Notes: a model not told the origin generated them from the letters alone. 64,000 bases of DNA from Salinicola socius (GCF_001937195.1 NZ_MSDO01000025.1:62001-126000), one strand, 5' to 3'. Counted from the first letter of the stretch, positions 1 to 10,297 are shown. Numbers and translations: made by a program.

Positions 1-5
1 ACTGC

Positions 6-368
6 TTAGTTGGGGTCCACATCCTGCGCGGAGTCGACGCCGTGGTTGTTTTCCATATCGTCTTTCATGGCACCCTTCGCGGCAGAGGTATCCTGCGCAG
101 TACCGCCTTCGGCTTTCAGGCTGCCCGGCTGCGTATTGGCAGAACCGGTCTGCGCGTTGTCAGTGTCGGGCAGGTTGTTCTCGGTCGGGAGCGAACCGCT
201 AGTGTCGCCGGCCGCAGTACCACCCTGTGCTTTGGTCGTGTTGTCACCGGACTGGGTGTTGGCCGAGCCGGTCTCCGGGCTGACGCTGGGCGCCTGATCC
301 TGAGCAAAGGCGCCTGCCGTCGGAAGAGCGATGAGTGCGGCAAAAATGGCGGCGTTGACTTTTTTCAT
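6..368 (-). CDS. Small secreted repeat-containing hypothetical protein
   Basis: A 120-residue protein with a clear Sec signal peptide: MKK, a hydrophobic core at residues 5-20, and a likely cut after A-F-A at residue 22. The mature part is rich in Gly, Thr, Asn, Asp and Gln, with no recognised fold. It contains two diverged copies of one segment, residues 33-57 and 74-95, each starting TGSANTQ and containing GGTA. A strong GGAGG lies 6 bases before the ATG at 368. It is probably periplasmic or released, and likely disordered. I do not recognise the family. The gene ends 5 bases from the window edge, so downstream context is unseen. Confidence 0.75.
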   Translation of the reverse strand: MKKVNAAIFAALIALPTAGAFAQDQAPSVSPETGSANTQSGDNTTKAQGGTAAGDTSGSLPTENNLPDTDNAQTGSANTQPGSLKAEGGTAQDTSAAKGAMKDDMENNHGVDSAQDVDPN

Positions 369-488
369 TTGAATCCTCCGTAATTCATCCTGATTCGCGA
401 CACGGTCCCAGCAGCCATTGCCAATGCTGCTTGTGTCACGTCGACTTGCCTGAGCAATCTATACAAAACCTAGACAACAATTCGTCAG

Positions 489-1427
489 TTAGCAAATCTT
501 GCCGCCAGATTGTTCCTCGCTGTCGTAGCATTCGATAAATCGTCGCGCGACCGGCGACAGCTCTCGATCCCGGCGCCAGAGCATCTCGAAAGCGGGATTG
601 CGCGTCTTGAAGCAGTAGCTCACCCGAGCCAGATGGCCCCGCTCCACCTGCTCGCGCGCAATCCGCTCTGGCAGCAGCGCCAACACTCCCTTGTCTCGCT
701 CCAGCATCGCCAGAATGGCATATGTCGACGAAATCTCGATCGCCTGCACCGGTTGCGATAGACCGGCGGTCACGAACTCCTGCTCCAGCATTCGCGGCAT
801 GCTGACGGGATAGACGATCCACGCCTGTCTGGCCAGCGTGGTGAAATCGGGCTGCCCGACCTCGACCAGCGGGTGCCCGGGATTGGCGACCACCCACAGC
901 GGCTCGGGAAAGTGGCCGTGGCATTCGTAGTCGCCCGGGCGCCGACCGAAGTTGGAACGACACAGCGCGACATCGATCCGCCCGTGGTCGAGCAGACGCA
1001 ACAACCCTTCGCTCGTATCCTCGATGACCTGCAGCGACAGCGACGGCTGCTCGGCACGAACCTTGACGATGGTCTCGACGATCGCGGCGATGGCACCCAT
1101 CGTGCCGCCCACCGCCAGATGGCCGCCGTAGCCCTGCTGTATACCGATCATCTCCTCGCGCAGATGCGCCACGTCGGTCTGAATCAATCTGGCGTAGCGA
1201 ATTACGCAACGCCCCAGATCGTTGGCTTGCAATCCTCGCGCGCTTCGCAGGAACAGTGGCGACCCCAGCGTCGACTCGATCTCGTTCAACGCGCGTGTCG
1301 CGCCGGGCTGGGAGATAGCCACCTGCTCGGCGGCCTTGTGAATGGAGCCGCACTCGTCGAGCGCCATCAATAGACGCAGCTGGCGCAATCGCAGGCGCGA
1401 CATCAACGTTTCCAGCGTCGGGGGCAT
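489..1427 (-). CDS. LysR-family transcriptional regulator
   Basis: A 312-residue LysR-type regulator. The winged helix-turn-helix is at about residues 10-70 (AAEQVAISQPGATRALNEIE), followed by the periplasmic-binding-like effector domain. The start at 1427 has AGAGGA about 8 bases upstream. The gene is divergent from the UxaA/GarD-family dehydratase at 1642, with a 214-base shared intergenic region that carries a perfect inverted repeat. It is therefore the likely regulator of that dehydratase and the KdgT permease, possibly responding to a hexarate or hexonate. The effector is inferred from position only. Confidence 0.85.
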   Translation of the reverse strand: MPPTLETLMSRLRLRQLRLLMALDECGSIHKAAEQVAISQPGATRALNEIESTLGSPLFLRSARGLQANDLGRCVIRYARLIQTDVAHLREEMIGIQQGYGGHLAVGGTMGAIAAIVETIVKVRAEQPSLSLQVIEDTSEGLLRLLDHGRIDVALCRSNFGRRPGDYECHGHFPEPLWVVANPGHPLVEVGQPDFTTLARQAWIVYPVSMPRMLEQEFVTAGLSQPVQAIEISSTYAILAMLERDKGVLALLPERIAREQVERGHLARVSYCFKTRNPAFEMLWRRDRELSPVARRFIECYDSEEQSGGKIC

Positions 1428-1581
1428 CGACGAATCCTCTCGCTCACGATGTGACTAGAAATAAGACTTTGGCCGAATGCGCCGTCGTTATCACTCGATC
1501 AGTAACTCTCAGTAGTGCATTGCAGAGCGAGCGGATAGGGTGTGGCTACCAGCAATATCCTAATAAACCGCTGATTATAAA

Positions 1582-1601
1582 CGACTTTAAGTCTAAAGTC
1601 G
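1582..1601. promoter_or_regulatory. Inverted repeat, candidate LysR operator
   Basis: A perfect 8-bp inverted repeat, CGACTTTA and TAAAGTCG around AGTC, 40 bases before the dehydratase start. It fits the T-N11-A dyads bound by LysR regulators, and the divergent lysR gene starts at 1427. A near copy of its right half (AGACTAAAGTCG) lies upstream of dgoR at 28431-28442. Binding is inferred. Confidence 0.5.
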
Positions 1602-1641
1602 CATAGACCAAAGTGGCACCAGCCGCTCGAGGAGCCGATTC

Positions 1642-3207
1642 ATGGCACTGATCGACCATACCACCGAGGCACCCGCCTCGATCATTCGCCTGCACGAACG
1701 CGATGATGTCGTCATCGCACGCGTACCGCTACCCAAGGGGACCGAGGTCCTGCCGGGCATCGTCCTGACAGGAGCGGTGCCCGCCGCCCACAAGATCGCC
1801 GTCCGGGATCTTCGGACGGGAGACATGATTCGCCGCTACGGCCAGATCATCGGCCGCGCCACACAGCCCATTGCACCCGGTGACCATGTCCATGTTCACA
1901 ATCTGAGTATTGGTGACCTCGAAGGTGCCGGACACGAACAGGACTATGCCATCGGTAGCGAGGTCACGCCCGTCGAGCGGATTTCCCCCACCGCCACGTT
2001 CATGGGTATCCAGCGCACGGATGGCCGAGTCGCCACACGCAACTACATCGGCATTTTGACCTCGGTCAACTGTTCGGCCACGGTCGCTCATGCCATCGCC
2101 GATCATTTCCGGCGCGACGTTCACCCCGAAGCAATGGCGCCCTATCCCCACGTGGATGGCGTGGTCGCCCTGACCCACGGCGTCGGTTGCGCAGTGGCAG
2201 CGGATGGTGAGGCGCTGCAGATGCTGCAGCGCACGCTGGCCGGATACGCGCGCCATGCCAATTTCGCCGCCGTGCTGGTCATCGGCCTGGGCTGCGAAAC
2301 CAATCAGATCGATGCCTTGATCGAGTCCCAGGGCCTCAAGCCGGGCCCCAAACTGCACCCTTTTACCATCCAGCAGATCGGCGGCACCACCAAGGCCATT
2401 GCCGAAGGCATACGGCACATCAAGCAGCTGCTCGGCGAGGCCAATCAGGTCGAACGCACGCCCTGCTCGGCCGAACATCTGCGGGTCGCACTGCAGTGCG
2501 GCGGCTCCGATGGCTACTCCGGCATTACCGCCAATCCGGCATTGGGCGTTGCCGTCGACCGGCTGATCGCCCATGGGGGCAGCGCCGTGCTCGCCGAGAC
2601 GCCGGAAGTCTACGGCGCCGAGCATCTGCTGACACGTCGGGCAGTCAGTCCCGCCGTCGCCCACAAGCTGATCGAGCGTATTCATTGGTGGGAAGAATTC
2701 TGCCGCGTGCGTGGTGCCTCGCTCGATAACAACCCCTCGGCCGGCAACAAGGTCGGCGGGTTGACCACGATCCTCGAGAAATCGCTGGGCGCCGTGGCCA
2801 AGGCTGGCACCACGCCGCTGGTCGAAGTGCTGGAATACGCCGAGCCGATGCGCGAACGCGGCCTGGCCTTCATGGATTCTCCCGGATTCGACCCCGTTTC
2901 GGTCACTGGGCAGGTGGCCAGCGGCTGCAATCTCATCGCGTTCACCACCGGCCGTGGCAGCGCGTTCGGCTGCGCACCGGTGCCATCCATGAAGCTTTCG
3001 ACCAACACCGCGCTGTGGCGTCATCAGTCGGATGATATGGATATCAACTGCGGCGTCCTGACCGACGGCGACGTCAACCTGGAACAGCTCGGCGAGCAGA
3101 TATTCCAGCGCTTTCTGACATTGGCTTCCGGCGAGCGCAGCCAAAGTGAACGCCACGGCTACGGGCAACAGGAATTCGTGCCCTGGCAGATCGGCGTCAT
3201 TACCTGA
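1642..3207 (+). CDS. UxaA/GarD-family sugar-acid dehydratase
   Basis: A 521-residue protein of the altronate/galactarate dehydratase family (UxaA, GarD). These iron-dependent enzymes remove water from a hexonate or hexarate to give a 2-keto-3-deoxy sugar acid. An N-terminal SAF-type domain (about 1-110) is followed by the catalytic region, with the family blocks VIGLGCE, QCGGSDGYSGITANP, NPSAGNKVGG and TTGRGSAFG. The C-terminal DDMDINCG resembles the MDIN block of GarD. Its length of 521 is also nearer GarD (523) than UxaA (495). GAGGAG precedes the ATG by 7 bases. The kdgT gene follows 128 bases later, so the substrate probably enters a keto-deoxy acid route. Galactarate, altronate or another acid are all possible, so no symbol is given. 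Confidence 0.85.
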   Translation: MALIDHTTEAPASIIRLHERDDVVIARVPLPKGTEVLPGIVLTGAVPAAHKIAVRDLRTGDMIRRYGQIIGRATQPIAPGDHVHVHNLSIGDLEGAGHEQDYAIGSEVTPVERISPTATFMGIQRTDGRVATRNYIGILTSVNCSATVAHAIADHFRRDVHPEAMAPYPHVDGVVALTHGVGCAVAADGEALQMLQRTLAGYARHANFAAVLVIGLGCETNQIDALIESQGLKPGPKLHPFTIQQIGGTTKAIAEGIRHIKQLLGEANQVERTPCSAEHLRVALQCGGSDGYSGITANPALGVAVDRLIAHGGSAVLAETPEVYGAEHLLTRRAVSPAVAHKLIERIHWWEEFCRVRGASLDNNPSAGNKVGGLTTILEKSLGAVAKAGTTPLVEVLEYAEPMRERGLAFMDSPGFDPVSVTGQVASGCNLIAFTTGRGSAFGCAPVPSMKLSTNTALWRHQSDDMDINCGVLTDGDVNLEQLGEQIFQRFLTLASGERSQSERHGYGQQEFVPWQIGVIT

Positions 3208-3335
3208 ATTCAACGCCCTTCCGCTACTTTTCGTGCGCGATTTGGGCTTCCGTTTGTCAACCAGGCTTTTCGCTCTTAAATCAGCGGGCGCCGTCGCTGA
3301 CGGCGTCTGATCATGATAGGCATGGAGAAAATCGC

Positions 3336-4379
3336 ATGTCGGCTCCTGTATCTCGCATCCCCATCTACGACACACTCAATCGTATTCCCGGCGGCCTGAT
3401 GATCGTGCCGCTGATACTCGGTTCGATCGTGGGTACACTAGCGCCCTCCGCGCTGGAGATCGGTAGTTTCACGACCGCGCTGTTCAAGGATGGCGCCATG
3501 GCCTTCATGGGCCTGGTGATCTTCGCCACCGGCATGCAGATCACTCCACGCAATGCCGGCCCCATTGTCGGTACCGCCAGCGTCATACTTTTAACCAAGA
3601 GCCTGATTCCCGGTGTTCTGATCGCGGTGCTCGGTTTGACCACAGGTATGCACGGCCTGTTCGGCATCTCGATTCTGGCCATGCTGGCCGCGATGGATAA
3701 CAGTAACGGCGGTATCTGGCTCGCCTTTACCGGACGCTACGGTGATCAACGTGATCGCGGCGCCTACATCGCCAGCGCGATCAATGATGGTCCGTTCTTC
3801 ACCCTGATTTTGATCGGAGCATCGGGGCTGGCAGACATTCCTCTGGAAGTCTTCATGGCCGCGATCATTCCGCTATTGCTGGGCATTCTGGTGGGCAACC
3901 TCGATCCAAAATGGACCGAGGTTCTGCGTCCGGTACCGGAGATGGTGATTCCATTTTTCTCCTTCGGGCTCGGCACCGGCATCAATCTCACCGATGTATT
4001 ACATGGAGGCATTACCGGACTGGCGCTGGGCTTGATCGTCGCCCCTTTTACCGGAGGACTAGTCTATCTAGGCTATCGATACCTGCTGAAACGCGGTCCA
4101 CGTAGCGGCATCGGCTTCGCCGCTGGAACCACTGCCGGTAATTCCATTGCGACGCCAGCGATCGCTGCCGCGGCCGATCCTTCGCTCCAATCCTATGTCG
4201 GCGTCGCAACGACCCAGGTCGCAGCCTGCGTACTGGTTTCCGCCCTGATGGCACCAGCCATCGCCTCGTGGCTGCTCAAACGCAACGGCGAGCTGCGATC
4301 ACCGGAAGAAACACGAAAGGAAGTTGCGGAAATCGGCGATGCATCCAACCTGGTGCGGTCTGAGGCAATCATGAAGTGA
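3336..4379 (+). CDS. kdgT: 2-keto-3-deoxygluconate permease
   Basis: A 347-residue inner-membrane transporter of the KdgT family, which imports 2-keto-3-deoxygluconate with protons. About ten hydrophobic segments span the protein. Family landmarks include the N-terminal IPGGLMIVPLILGS, the block AAMDNSNGGIWLA, and GTTAGNSIATPAAIAA-like residues near 270-285. GGAGAAAATCGC precedes the ATG. It lies downstream of the dehydratase on the same strand and is probably co-transcribed. A hairpin follows the stop at 4410-4433. Confidence 0.88.
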   Translation: MSAPVSRIPIYDTLNRIPGGLMIVPLILGSIVGTLAPSALEIGSFTTALFKDGAMAFMGLVIFATGMQITPRNAGPIVGTASVILLTKSLIPGVLIAVLGLTTGMHGLFGISILAMLAAMDNSNGGIWLAFTGRYGDQRDRGAYIASAINDGPFFTLILIGASGLADIPLEVFMAAIIPLLLGILVGNLDPKWTEVLRPVPEMVIPFFSFGLGTGINLTDVLHGGITGLALGLIVAPFTGGLVYLGYRYLLKRGPRSGIGFAAGTTAGNSIATPAIAAAADPSLQSYVGVATTQVAACVLVSALMAPAIASWLLKRNGELRSPEETRKEVAEIGDASNLVRSEAIMK

Positions 4380-4409
4380 CCGTTCTGGATACCAGTGCCC
4401 CAAACGATT

Positions 4410-4433
4410 CGAGCCAGCGCATTCGCTGGCTCG
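4410..4433 (+). terminator. Hairpin after kdgT
   Basis: A perfect 10-bp stem (CGAGCCAGCG / CGCTGGCTCG) with a 4-base loop, 30 bases after the kdgT stop and before the convergent oxidoreductase gene. There is no T-run on either side, so if it terminates transcription it is not a classic intrinsic terminator. Confidence 0.45.
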
Positions 4434-4469
4434 ATCCATTGCAGTGACTGATGGCGACGCCGAACCGCA

Positions 4470-5519
4470 TCAGGACAGGGTGACGACCTGCCCCGACTCG
4501 GCGCTTCGAATGCCGGCCTCCAGCATTCGCATGACTGTCAGTGCGTCTTCCGCCGTCACCGGGAGCGGTACCCCGTTCTGAATGGCATCGCGTACCCCGG
4601 CATAGTAGGCGAGATAGTCGCCGGGCAGGGTCGCCACCTCGTGCAACTCGGGCTGAATGCCCTCCCGCACCTGACCCACCGTCATCATGCCGTGGCGCCA
4701 ATCTTCCCCCCAGTACGGCGACGGCAGACGATCGCCGCGCTTGAGCATGTCTTCCTGTGGATCGAGACCGTGCTTGACATAGCTGGCCCGCGTCCCGTGA
4801 ACGGTGAAACGGGGCCCGGGGACAGACACCAGCGTACCGCCATGCAGTATCACGCGGCACTCCTGGTAGCGAAGTACGGCGTGAAAGTAGTCGTCGACTT
4901 TGGCTCCTTCGCGCTGACAGGCGAGATCGAGCGAGATGGCATCCGGCATCCCGAACAGCACCAGACTCTGGTCGAGCAGGTGGGATCCGAGATCGAACCA
5001 GGCACCGGCCCCCGGCGCCGGGTCTTCACGCCAACGCTGCGCGACTTCCGGCCGGTAACGATCGAAATGCGACTCGAAATGCACGATCCGGCCCAGCGAC
5101 CGGGTATCGATGAGTTGACGCACGGTCAGGAAATCCGCATCCCAGCGCCGGTTGTGAAACACCGACAGCAAACGCTTCGCGTCAGCGGCCTGCTCGCACA
5201 ACTGGCGGGCTTCGTCCGCCGTCACGGTAAACGGCTTGTCGACGACGACATGCTTGCCGGCAGCCAGTGCCTCGCTGACCAGCGGATAGTGGGTCGCATT
5301 CGGCGTGGGAATCACGACCAGATCGATATCATCGCGGGCGAAAAGCGCCTGCGGCGTCGGCTCCACCGGCACGCTCGGCCAGTCGACATGAACCTTGTCG
5401 GCATCCCGGCTCGCCACGGCCACCAGCGAAAGCCCTTCCTGGGCGGAGATCAAAGGCGCATGGAATCGTTTGCCGGCCATGCCATAGCCGACCAGTCCCA
5501 CGCGGATGGATTCCTTCAT
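4470..5519 (-). CDS. Gfo/Idh/MocA-family NAD(P)-dependent oxidoreductase
   Basis: A 349-residue protein with an N-terminal Rossmann domain (VGLVGYGMAGKRFHAPLI at the start) and the family motif EKP-like VVDKPFTVTADEA near residue 100. The C-terminal alpha/beta substrate domain follows. It resembles the YdgJ/IolW branch, which oxidises cyclitols or sugars such as scyllo-inositol. A longer frame begins at 5603, but the ATG at 5519 has AAGGGA upstream and matches the family N-terminus. The substrate is not determinable from sequence. It stands between kdgT (convergent) and a membrane acyltransferase upstream on the same strand. Confidence 0.82.
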   Translation of the reverse strand: MKESIRVGLVGYGMAGKRFHAPLISAQEGLSLVAVASRDADKVHVDWPSVPVEPTPQALFARDDIDLVVIPTPNATHYPLVSEALAAGKHVVVDKPFTVTADEARQLCEQAADAKRLLSVFHNRRWDADFLTVRQLIDTRSLGRIVHFESHFDRYRPEVAQRWREDPAPGAGAWFDLGSHLLDQSLVLFGMPDAISLDLACQREGAKVDDYFHAVLRYQECRVILHGGTLVSVPGPRFTVHGTRASYVKHGLDPQEDMLKRGDRLPSPYWGEDWRHGMMTVGQVREGIQPELHEVATLPGDYLAYYAGVRDAIQNGVPLPVTAEDALTVMRMLEAGIRSAESGQVVTLS

Positions 5520-5825
5520 GCGGCGTCCCTTAGAGATGAATTCGCGATCGCTTTGCCGAACGACCGGCGAAGCACGAATTTCCAAGGATATCGCATCCTT
5601 CAAGGCAATGATTTACCCCAAACGATGGAGGCGCGCCACAGGATCCGCAGGCCGACGCCGCCGCCTTGCCAGCGCGACGCCAACGGCCAACGTCAAGCTA
5701 GCCTGGACATCAGGTAGAGGGAATCGGCGCTCGAGACAGAAACATGCACCGAGCTTGAGAGGAGAGAGAAAGAGAGAAAGAGAGAAAGAGAGAAAGAGAG
5801 AAAGAGAGAAAGATAGCGTCGGCCA
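5520..5825. other. Intergenic region with microsatellite
   Basis: A 306-base gap between the acyltransferase stop and the oxidoreductase start, both on the minus strand. It holds the octanucleotide repeat at 5765-5812 and the leader of the oxidoreductase. I see no further gene or terminator. Confidence 0.6.
5765..5812. repeat. Octanucleotide microsatellite, six perfect copies
   Basis: Six exact copies of AGAGAAAG, a pure purine tract on the plus strand, beginning 14 bases beyond the stop codon of the acyltransferase. Such repeats are prone to slippage. Here it lies outside any recognised coding frame, so copy-number change should not alter a protein. It would change the 3' untranslated region and the spacing to the downstream oxidoreductase gene. 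Confidence 0.95.
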
Positions 5826-7085
5826 TCAAGCCTTGGCGATGACCAACGGCAGCCGACGCTGCTGCCACGCCGACGGTAGTCTCGCCTCCATCCAGTGTCG
5901 CATCGGAGCGACCACGAAGCGCTGCATTAGCAACGCCAGAACGACGATCAGCGCGAGATGGAAAGCCATCGTCCATAGCGGAATCGCGAACTTGAGCGCC
6001 GCGTTGCTGCTGTCCGCGATCCAGCTTTCGTGCCATCGCTGTAGAAGCCAGCGTGTCGCTCTCGCAGTCGGCCCGATCAGCGGGGTGTGCAGGGCAAAGA
6101 TACACAATGCCGATTCTCCTAGGCGCTGGGCCCAGGCGCGTATCGTCGCGCTCTCAGGGGCGCCAAACGTACACACACTCAGCAGTACCAGTCCCTGGAA
6201 CGGCAGCAGCAGTCCATTGTGGGTCAGATAGTAAAGCTGCAGACCATCCAGCTTCAGTAGCCAGATACCGATCGGCACGCCGCACAGTCCGGCGGCCAGC
6301 AGCGGATAGCGAAAACGTCGAAACAGCTCGCTCACGCGCTCCGATTGCCAGGCGCGGTAGAGCAGGATGCCCGTCAGGAACTCGGGCAACCGGAATAACG
6401 GGTTACGATGCAGGACGCCGACCGTCACGTAGTCGAACGAGCCTGCCAGCGTCGCCACCAGCGGACCCAGCGCATAGAGTCCCCAGACACCCAATAGCAC
6501 CAGCCCCCAACGCTGGAGCCGCATCAGTCGCGGGGCCAACCAGGGAAAGCAGGCATAGAAGAAAAGTAACGCCGAAATCGACCAGGACGCACCGTTCAAC
6601 CACAGAAAGCGAGGCTCCCAGGCCTGTAGCAATGTCAACTGCAGCGCGATATGCCCCAGCGCACTCGGCCACGAGATACGTTCCGCAAATGCCGCGCGCG
6701 CTTCGTCGCTCAGCGGGTAGTACGGGTGAGTGTTGAAGTAGACGTAGACCCCTTCGGGCCGAATCGGATATTGCAGCAACAGCAGCCCGATCGATAACAG
6801 CATGGTCATCACGTGAATCGGGTAGAGATTGCACAATCGTCTGGCGACGAACGCCGGCCCGTACATTTTCATCTCGCCGGCGTGATCCAGCGCCACGTGA
6901 GCGAGCAGGAACCCGGATAGCATGAAAAACGTGCTGGTGGCGAAAAAGCCCATGCCGATGACGCCTCTCAGCATATCGGGCATGTCGCTGTAGATGCCCC
7001 CGAAATGGTAGGCGACCATCCACAGCGCCATGAGAAACCGAAGCCACTCCAGCCCGTAATAACGCTGCCGCTTGATAGTGGACAT
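5826..7085 (-). CDS. Acyltransferase family 3 membrane protein (OafA/YrhL-like)
   Basis: A 419-residue integral membrane O-acyltransferase with about ten hydrophobic segments. The N-terminal signature runs from YYGLEWLRFLMALWMVAYHF; the His in AYHF is the conserved acyltransferase-3 histidine, and an Arg pair (VARRLCNLYP) lies near residue 92. Family members acetylate surface polysaccharide, lipopolysaccharide or membrane glycans. A GTG at 7091 is in frame, but AGGAGG lies 5 bases before the ATG at 7085 and overlaps that GTG, so 7085 is chosen. No glycan cluster is adjacent, so the acceptor is unknown. Confidence 0.83.
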   Translation of the reverse strand: MSTIKRQRYYGLEWLRFLMALWMVAYHFGGIYSDMPDMLRGVIGMGFFATSTFFMLSGFLLAHVALDHAGEMKMYGPAFVARRLCNLYPIHVMTMLLSIGLLLLQYPIRPEGVYVYFNTHPYYPLSDEARAAFAERISWPSALGHIALQLTLLQAWEPRFLWLNGASWSISALLFFYACFPWLAPRLMRLQRWGLVLLGVWGLYALGPLVATLAGSFDYVTVGVLHRNPLFRLPEFLTGILLYRAWQSERVSELFRRFRYPLLAAGLCGVPIGIWLLKLDGLQLYYLTHNGLLLPFQGLVLLSVCTFGAPESATIRAWAQRLGESALCIFALHTPLIGPTARATRWLLQRWHESWIADSSNAALKFAIPLWTMAFHLALIVVLALLMQRFVVAPMRHWMEARLPSAWQQRRLPLVIAKA

Positions 7086-8300
<1,215 letters not shown>

Positions 8301-8419
8301 ACGCCGAGCGGAAGGGAAGCCCGCGACTCACTGGAAATTGCAGACGATGGAGAGCAATCTCGATGCTCGACCGCGCTTGCCACCAAGGGCACTCTCGATA
8401 ATCACAATCACGGATCGAC

Positions 8420-9343
8420 ATGTCTGATTCCTCCTCCGCCGCGGCGACCTCCGCTCGCGAGCGGCCACCCCTTTGGCTCACTGCGGCCCCCGGGCTTTTC
8501 CTGTTGCTGTGGTCGCTGGGGTTTCCGGTTGCCAAGATCGGCACCCAGCACGTGGACCCGCTGCTTTTCCTGGGTCTGCGATTCGTGCTCGTGCTGGCGA
8601 TCATGCTGCCGGTCTGGCTGTGGCTACGCCCGCCGATGCCGACCCGGCTCAGCGCCTGGGGCCATCAGGCCGTGGTCGGGTTCCTGATCCAGACCGTCTA
8701 CTTCGGCTGCTGCTACAGCGCCTTTGCGCTCGGCAGCTCCGCCGGCGTCGTGGCGCTGGTGGTGTCACTGCAGCCAATCCTGGTCGCGCTCGCCGCCCCG
8801 GCGATGGTCGGAGAAACCATCGGTACGCGGCGCTGGCTCGGCTTCGGGCTGGGCTTCGTCGGCGCCGTAGTGGTGATTCTGGGCCGATCGACGGTGGAGG
8901 GGATAACCACGGGCGGCTTGTTGTTGACCATCGCCGCCCTGCTCGGCATGAGCGGTGCGACGCTGTACGAAAAGCGCTACGGCCAGCCGCTGCATCCCGT
9001 CAGTGCCAATCTGATTCAGTACTTCACCGGCTTGCTCACCACGCTGCCGCTAATCGTGCTGTTCGGCCACTTCACGCTCGACTGGGACGGTGCCCTCGTC
9101 GGCTCGCTGGCTTACCTGGTCATCGGCAACTCGCTGATCGCGATATCGCTGCTGCTGGCGATGATCCGTCGCGGAGAGGCTTCGCGAGTGTCGGCGCTCT
9201 TCTATCTGGTACCGCCGTGCGCGGCGCTGTTTTCCTGGTGGCTGATCGATGAACCCATGCCCGCGGTCTCCTGGCTTGGCATGGCGATCGCTGCCGCCGG
9301 CGTCGCCCTGGTCAGCCGCAAGCCCCGCAACCGGCAAGCGTGA
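8420..9343 (+). CDS. EamA/DMT-superfamily transporter
   Basis: A 307-residue protein of the drug/metabolite transporter superfamily with ten predicted membrane helices made of two EamA repeats (about 15-145 and 160-295). The first repeat carries the typical WSLGFPVAKIG and the second an acidic SWWLIDEPMPAVSWLG segment. Such proteins usually export amino acids or small metabolites. The ribosome site is weak (GGAT). It is convergent with the LysE-type exporter, with 34 bases between stops. The substrate is unknown. Confidence 0.83.
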   Translation: MSDSSSAAATSARERPPLWLTAAPGLFLLLWSLGFPVAKIGTQHVDPLLFLGLRFVLVLAIMLPVWLWLRPPMPTRLSAWGHQAVVGFLIQTVYFGCCYSAFALGSSAGVVALVVSLQPILVALAAPAMVGETIGTRRWLGFGLGFVGAVVVILGRSTVEGITTGGLLLTIAALLGMSGATLYEKRYGQPLHPVSANLIQYFTGLLTTLPLIVLFGHFTLDWDGALVGSLAYLVIGNSLIAISLLLAMIRRGEASRVSALFYLVPPCAALFSWWLIDEPMPAVSWLGMAIAAAGVALVSRKPRNRQA

Positions 9344-9377
9344 GCCCGGCGACGGCGTGCCATGCGGTTCCCTTCGT

Positions 9378-9995
9378 TCAGCTCTTGGCGATCAGCAGCG
9401 CACCGGCGCCGATCATCAGCGATCCGGCGCCCCGATTCAGGCGCCGCTGGGCGCGGGACGAGCGAAAGATCCGCCGTGTCCGCGCCGCACCTGCCGCGAC
9501 CAGGCAGAGCCCACTCATCAGGCCGACGACGGTCAGCGCTACCAGTAGCGTCAAGGAAGCGCCCCCGAGCCGATCCAGATCGACGAACGTGGGCAGGAAA
9601 GCGATGTAGAACAGGATCACCTTGGGATTGGACGCGGAGATCAGAAAACCCTGCGTCACGCCAGCAAGCGCTCCGCCGTTGGCGCCAGTCGCTGGCATTT
9701 CCTCGTCCTGGGTCGAGCTCGTCCACAGTTTCCAACCCAGGTAGAACAGGTAGAGCGCACCCAGAACCCGGATAACCCCGAAGACTTCCCCCCAGTGCTC
9801 GGCGAGGGTCGCCAGACCGAAGGTGGCAAGCAGCAGGTAGAGCACGTCACTGAGCGTCATGCCGACTGCCAGTGACAGACACCCTCGGAAGCCGGCATTC
9901 ATGCCGGTAGCGATCAGGGCGAACACCCCCGGACCGGGAGTGATGGCGAACAGAAAAATCGCCAGCAGATAGGTGGCAGCGCTTTCGGGTGTCAT
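9378..9995 (-). CDS. LysE/RhtB-family amino acid exporter
   Basis: A 205-residue membrane protein of the LysE/RhtB family. The N-terminal block TPGPGVFALIATGMNAGFRGCLSLAVG is the family signature. About six hydrophobic segments follow, including LGALYLFYLGWKLW and NPKVILFYIAFLPTFVD. These proteins export amino acids or their analogues by proton antiport. The ATG at 9995 lacks a strong ribosome site. There is no nearby biosynthetic gene to suggest a substrate. Confidence 0.86.
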   Translation of the reverse strand: MTPESAATYLLAIFLFAITPGPGVFALIATGMNAGFRGCLSLAVGMTLSDVLYLLLATFGLATLAEHWGEVFGVIRVLGALYLFYLGWKLWTSSTQDEEMPATGANGGALAGVTQGFLISASNPKVILFYIAFLPTFVDLDRLGGASLTLLVALTVVGLMSGLCLVAAGAARTRRIFRSSRAQRRLNRGAGSLMIGAGALLIAKS

Positions 9996-10039
9996 GAGGG
10001 TCAGTATTCCGATGTCGGCGAGTACCGATTATCCGATCC

Positions 10040-10070
10040 AAAAAAGCGGCAGCGCAAGTGCGCTGCCGCT
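10040..10070 (-). terminator. Intrinsic terminator of the small lipoprotein gene
   Basis: A perfect 12-bp stem (10045-10056 with 10059-10070) followed on the minus strand by six T residues. It lies 23 bases after the lipoprotein stop and is one of the clearest intrinsic terminators in the window. Confidence 0.85.
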
Positions 10071-10093
10071 CGGGTTTCGCGAACCGCCGGGGT

Positions 10094-10297
10094 TCAGCAG
10101 TTACCCTTTTTTGCTTGCCCCGGCGGGCAGAAGTCACCATCGCCGTGGCGATGATCGCCATCGCCGATGATGACCGGCGGTTCCGGGTCGATCCGCGCCG
10201 GGTGATAACTGCAGGCACTCAACAGTACCATGGCCAGTAACCCCCAGATCGACGTGATCACATAACGCGACCGCCGCCGTTTCTCGCTATTGAACAC
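10094..10297 (-). CDS. Small hypothetical lipoprotein
   Basis: A 67-residue protein with a lipoprotein signal: a basic start (KRRRSR), a hydrophobic stretch and the lipobox LLSAC with Cys29 as the lipidated residue. The mature part of about 39 residues is rich in Pro, Asp, Gly and His (GDGDHRHGDGD), which could bind a metal. The start is a GTG at 10297 with AGGAGAAAG just upstream. An intrinsic terminator follows the gene, which supports it being expressed. I do not recognise the family. Confidence 0.7.
   Translation of the reverse strand: MFNSEKRRRSRYVITSIWGLLAMVLLSACSYHPARIDPEPPVIIGDGDHRHGDGDFCPPGQAKKGNC

Noticed and set aside
5710-6105. Phase-variable C-terminal extension of the acyltransferase through the octanucleotide repeat
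   Set aside because: The repeat lies after the acyltransferase stop, and the frame running through it is a different frame with no recognisable domain.
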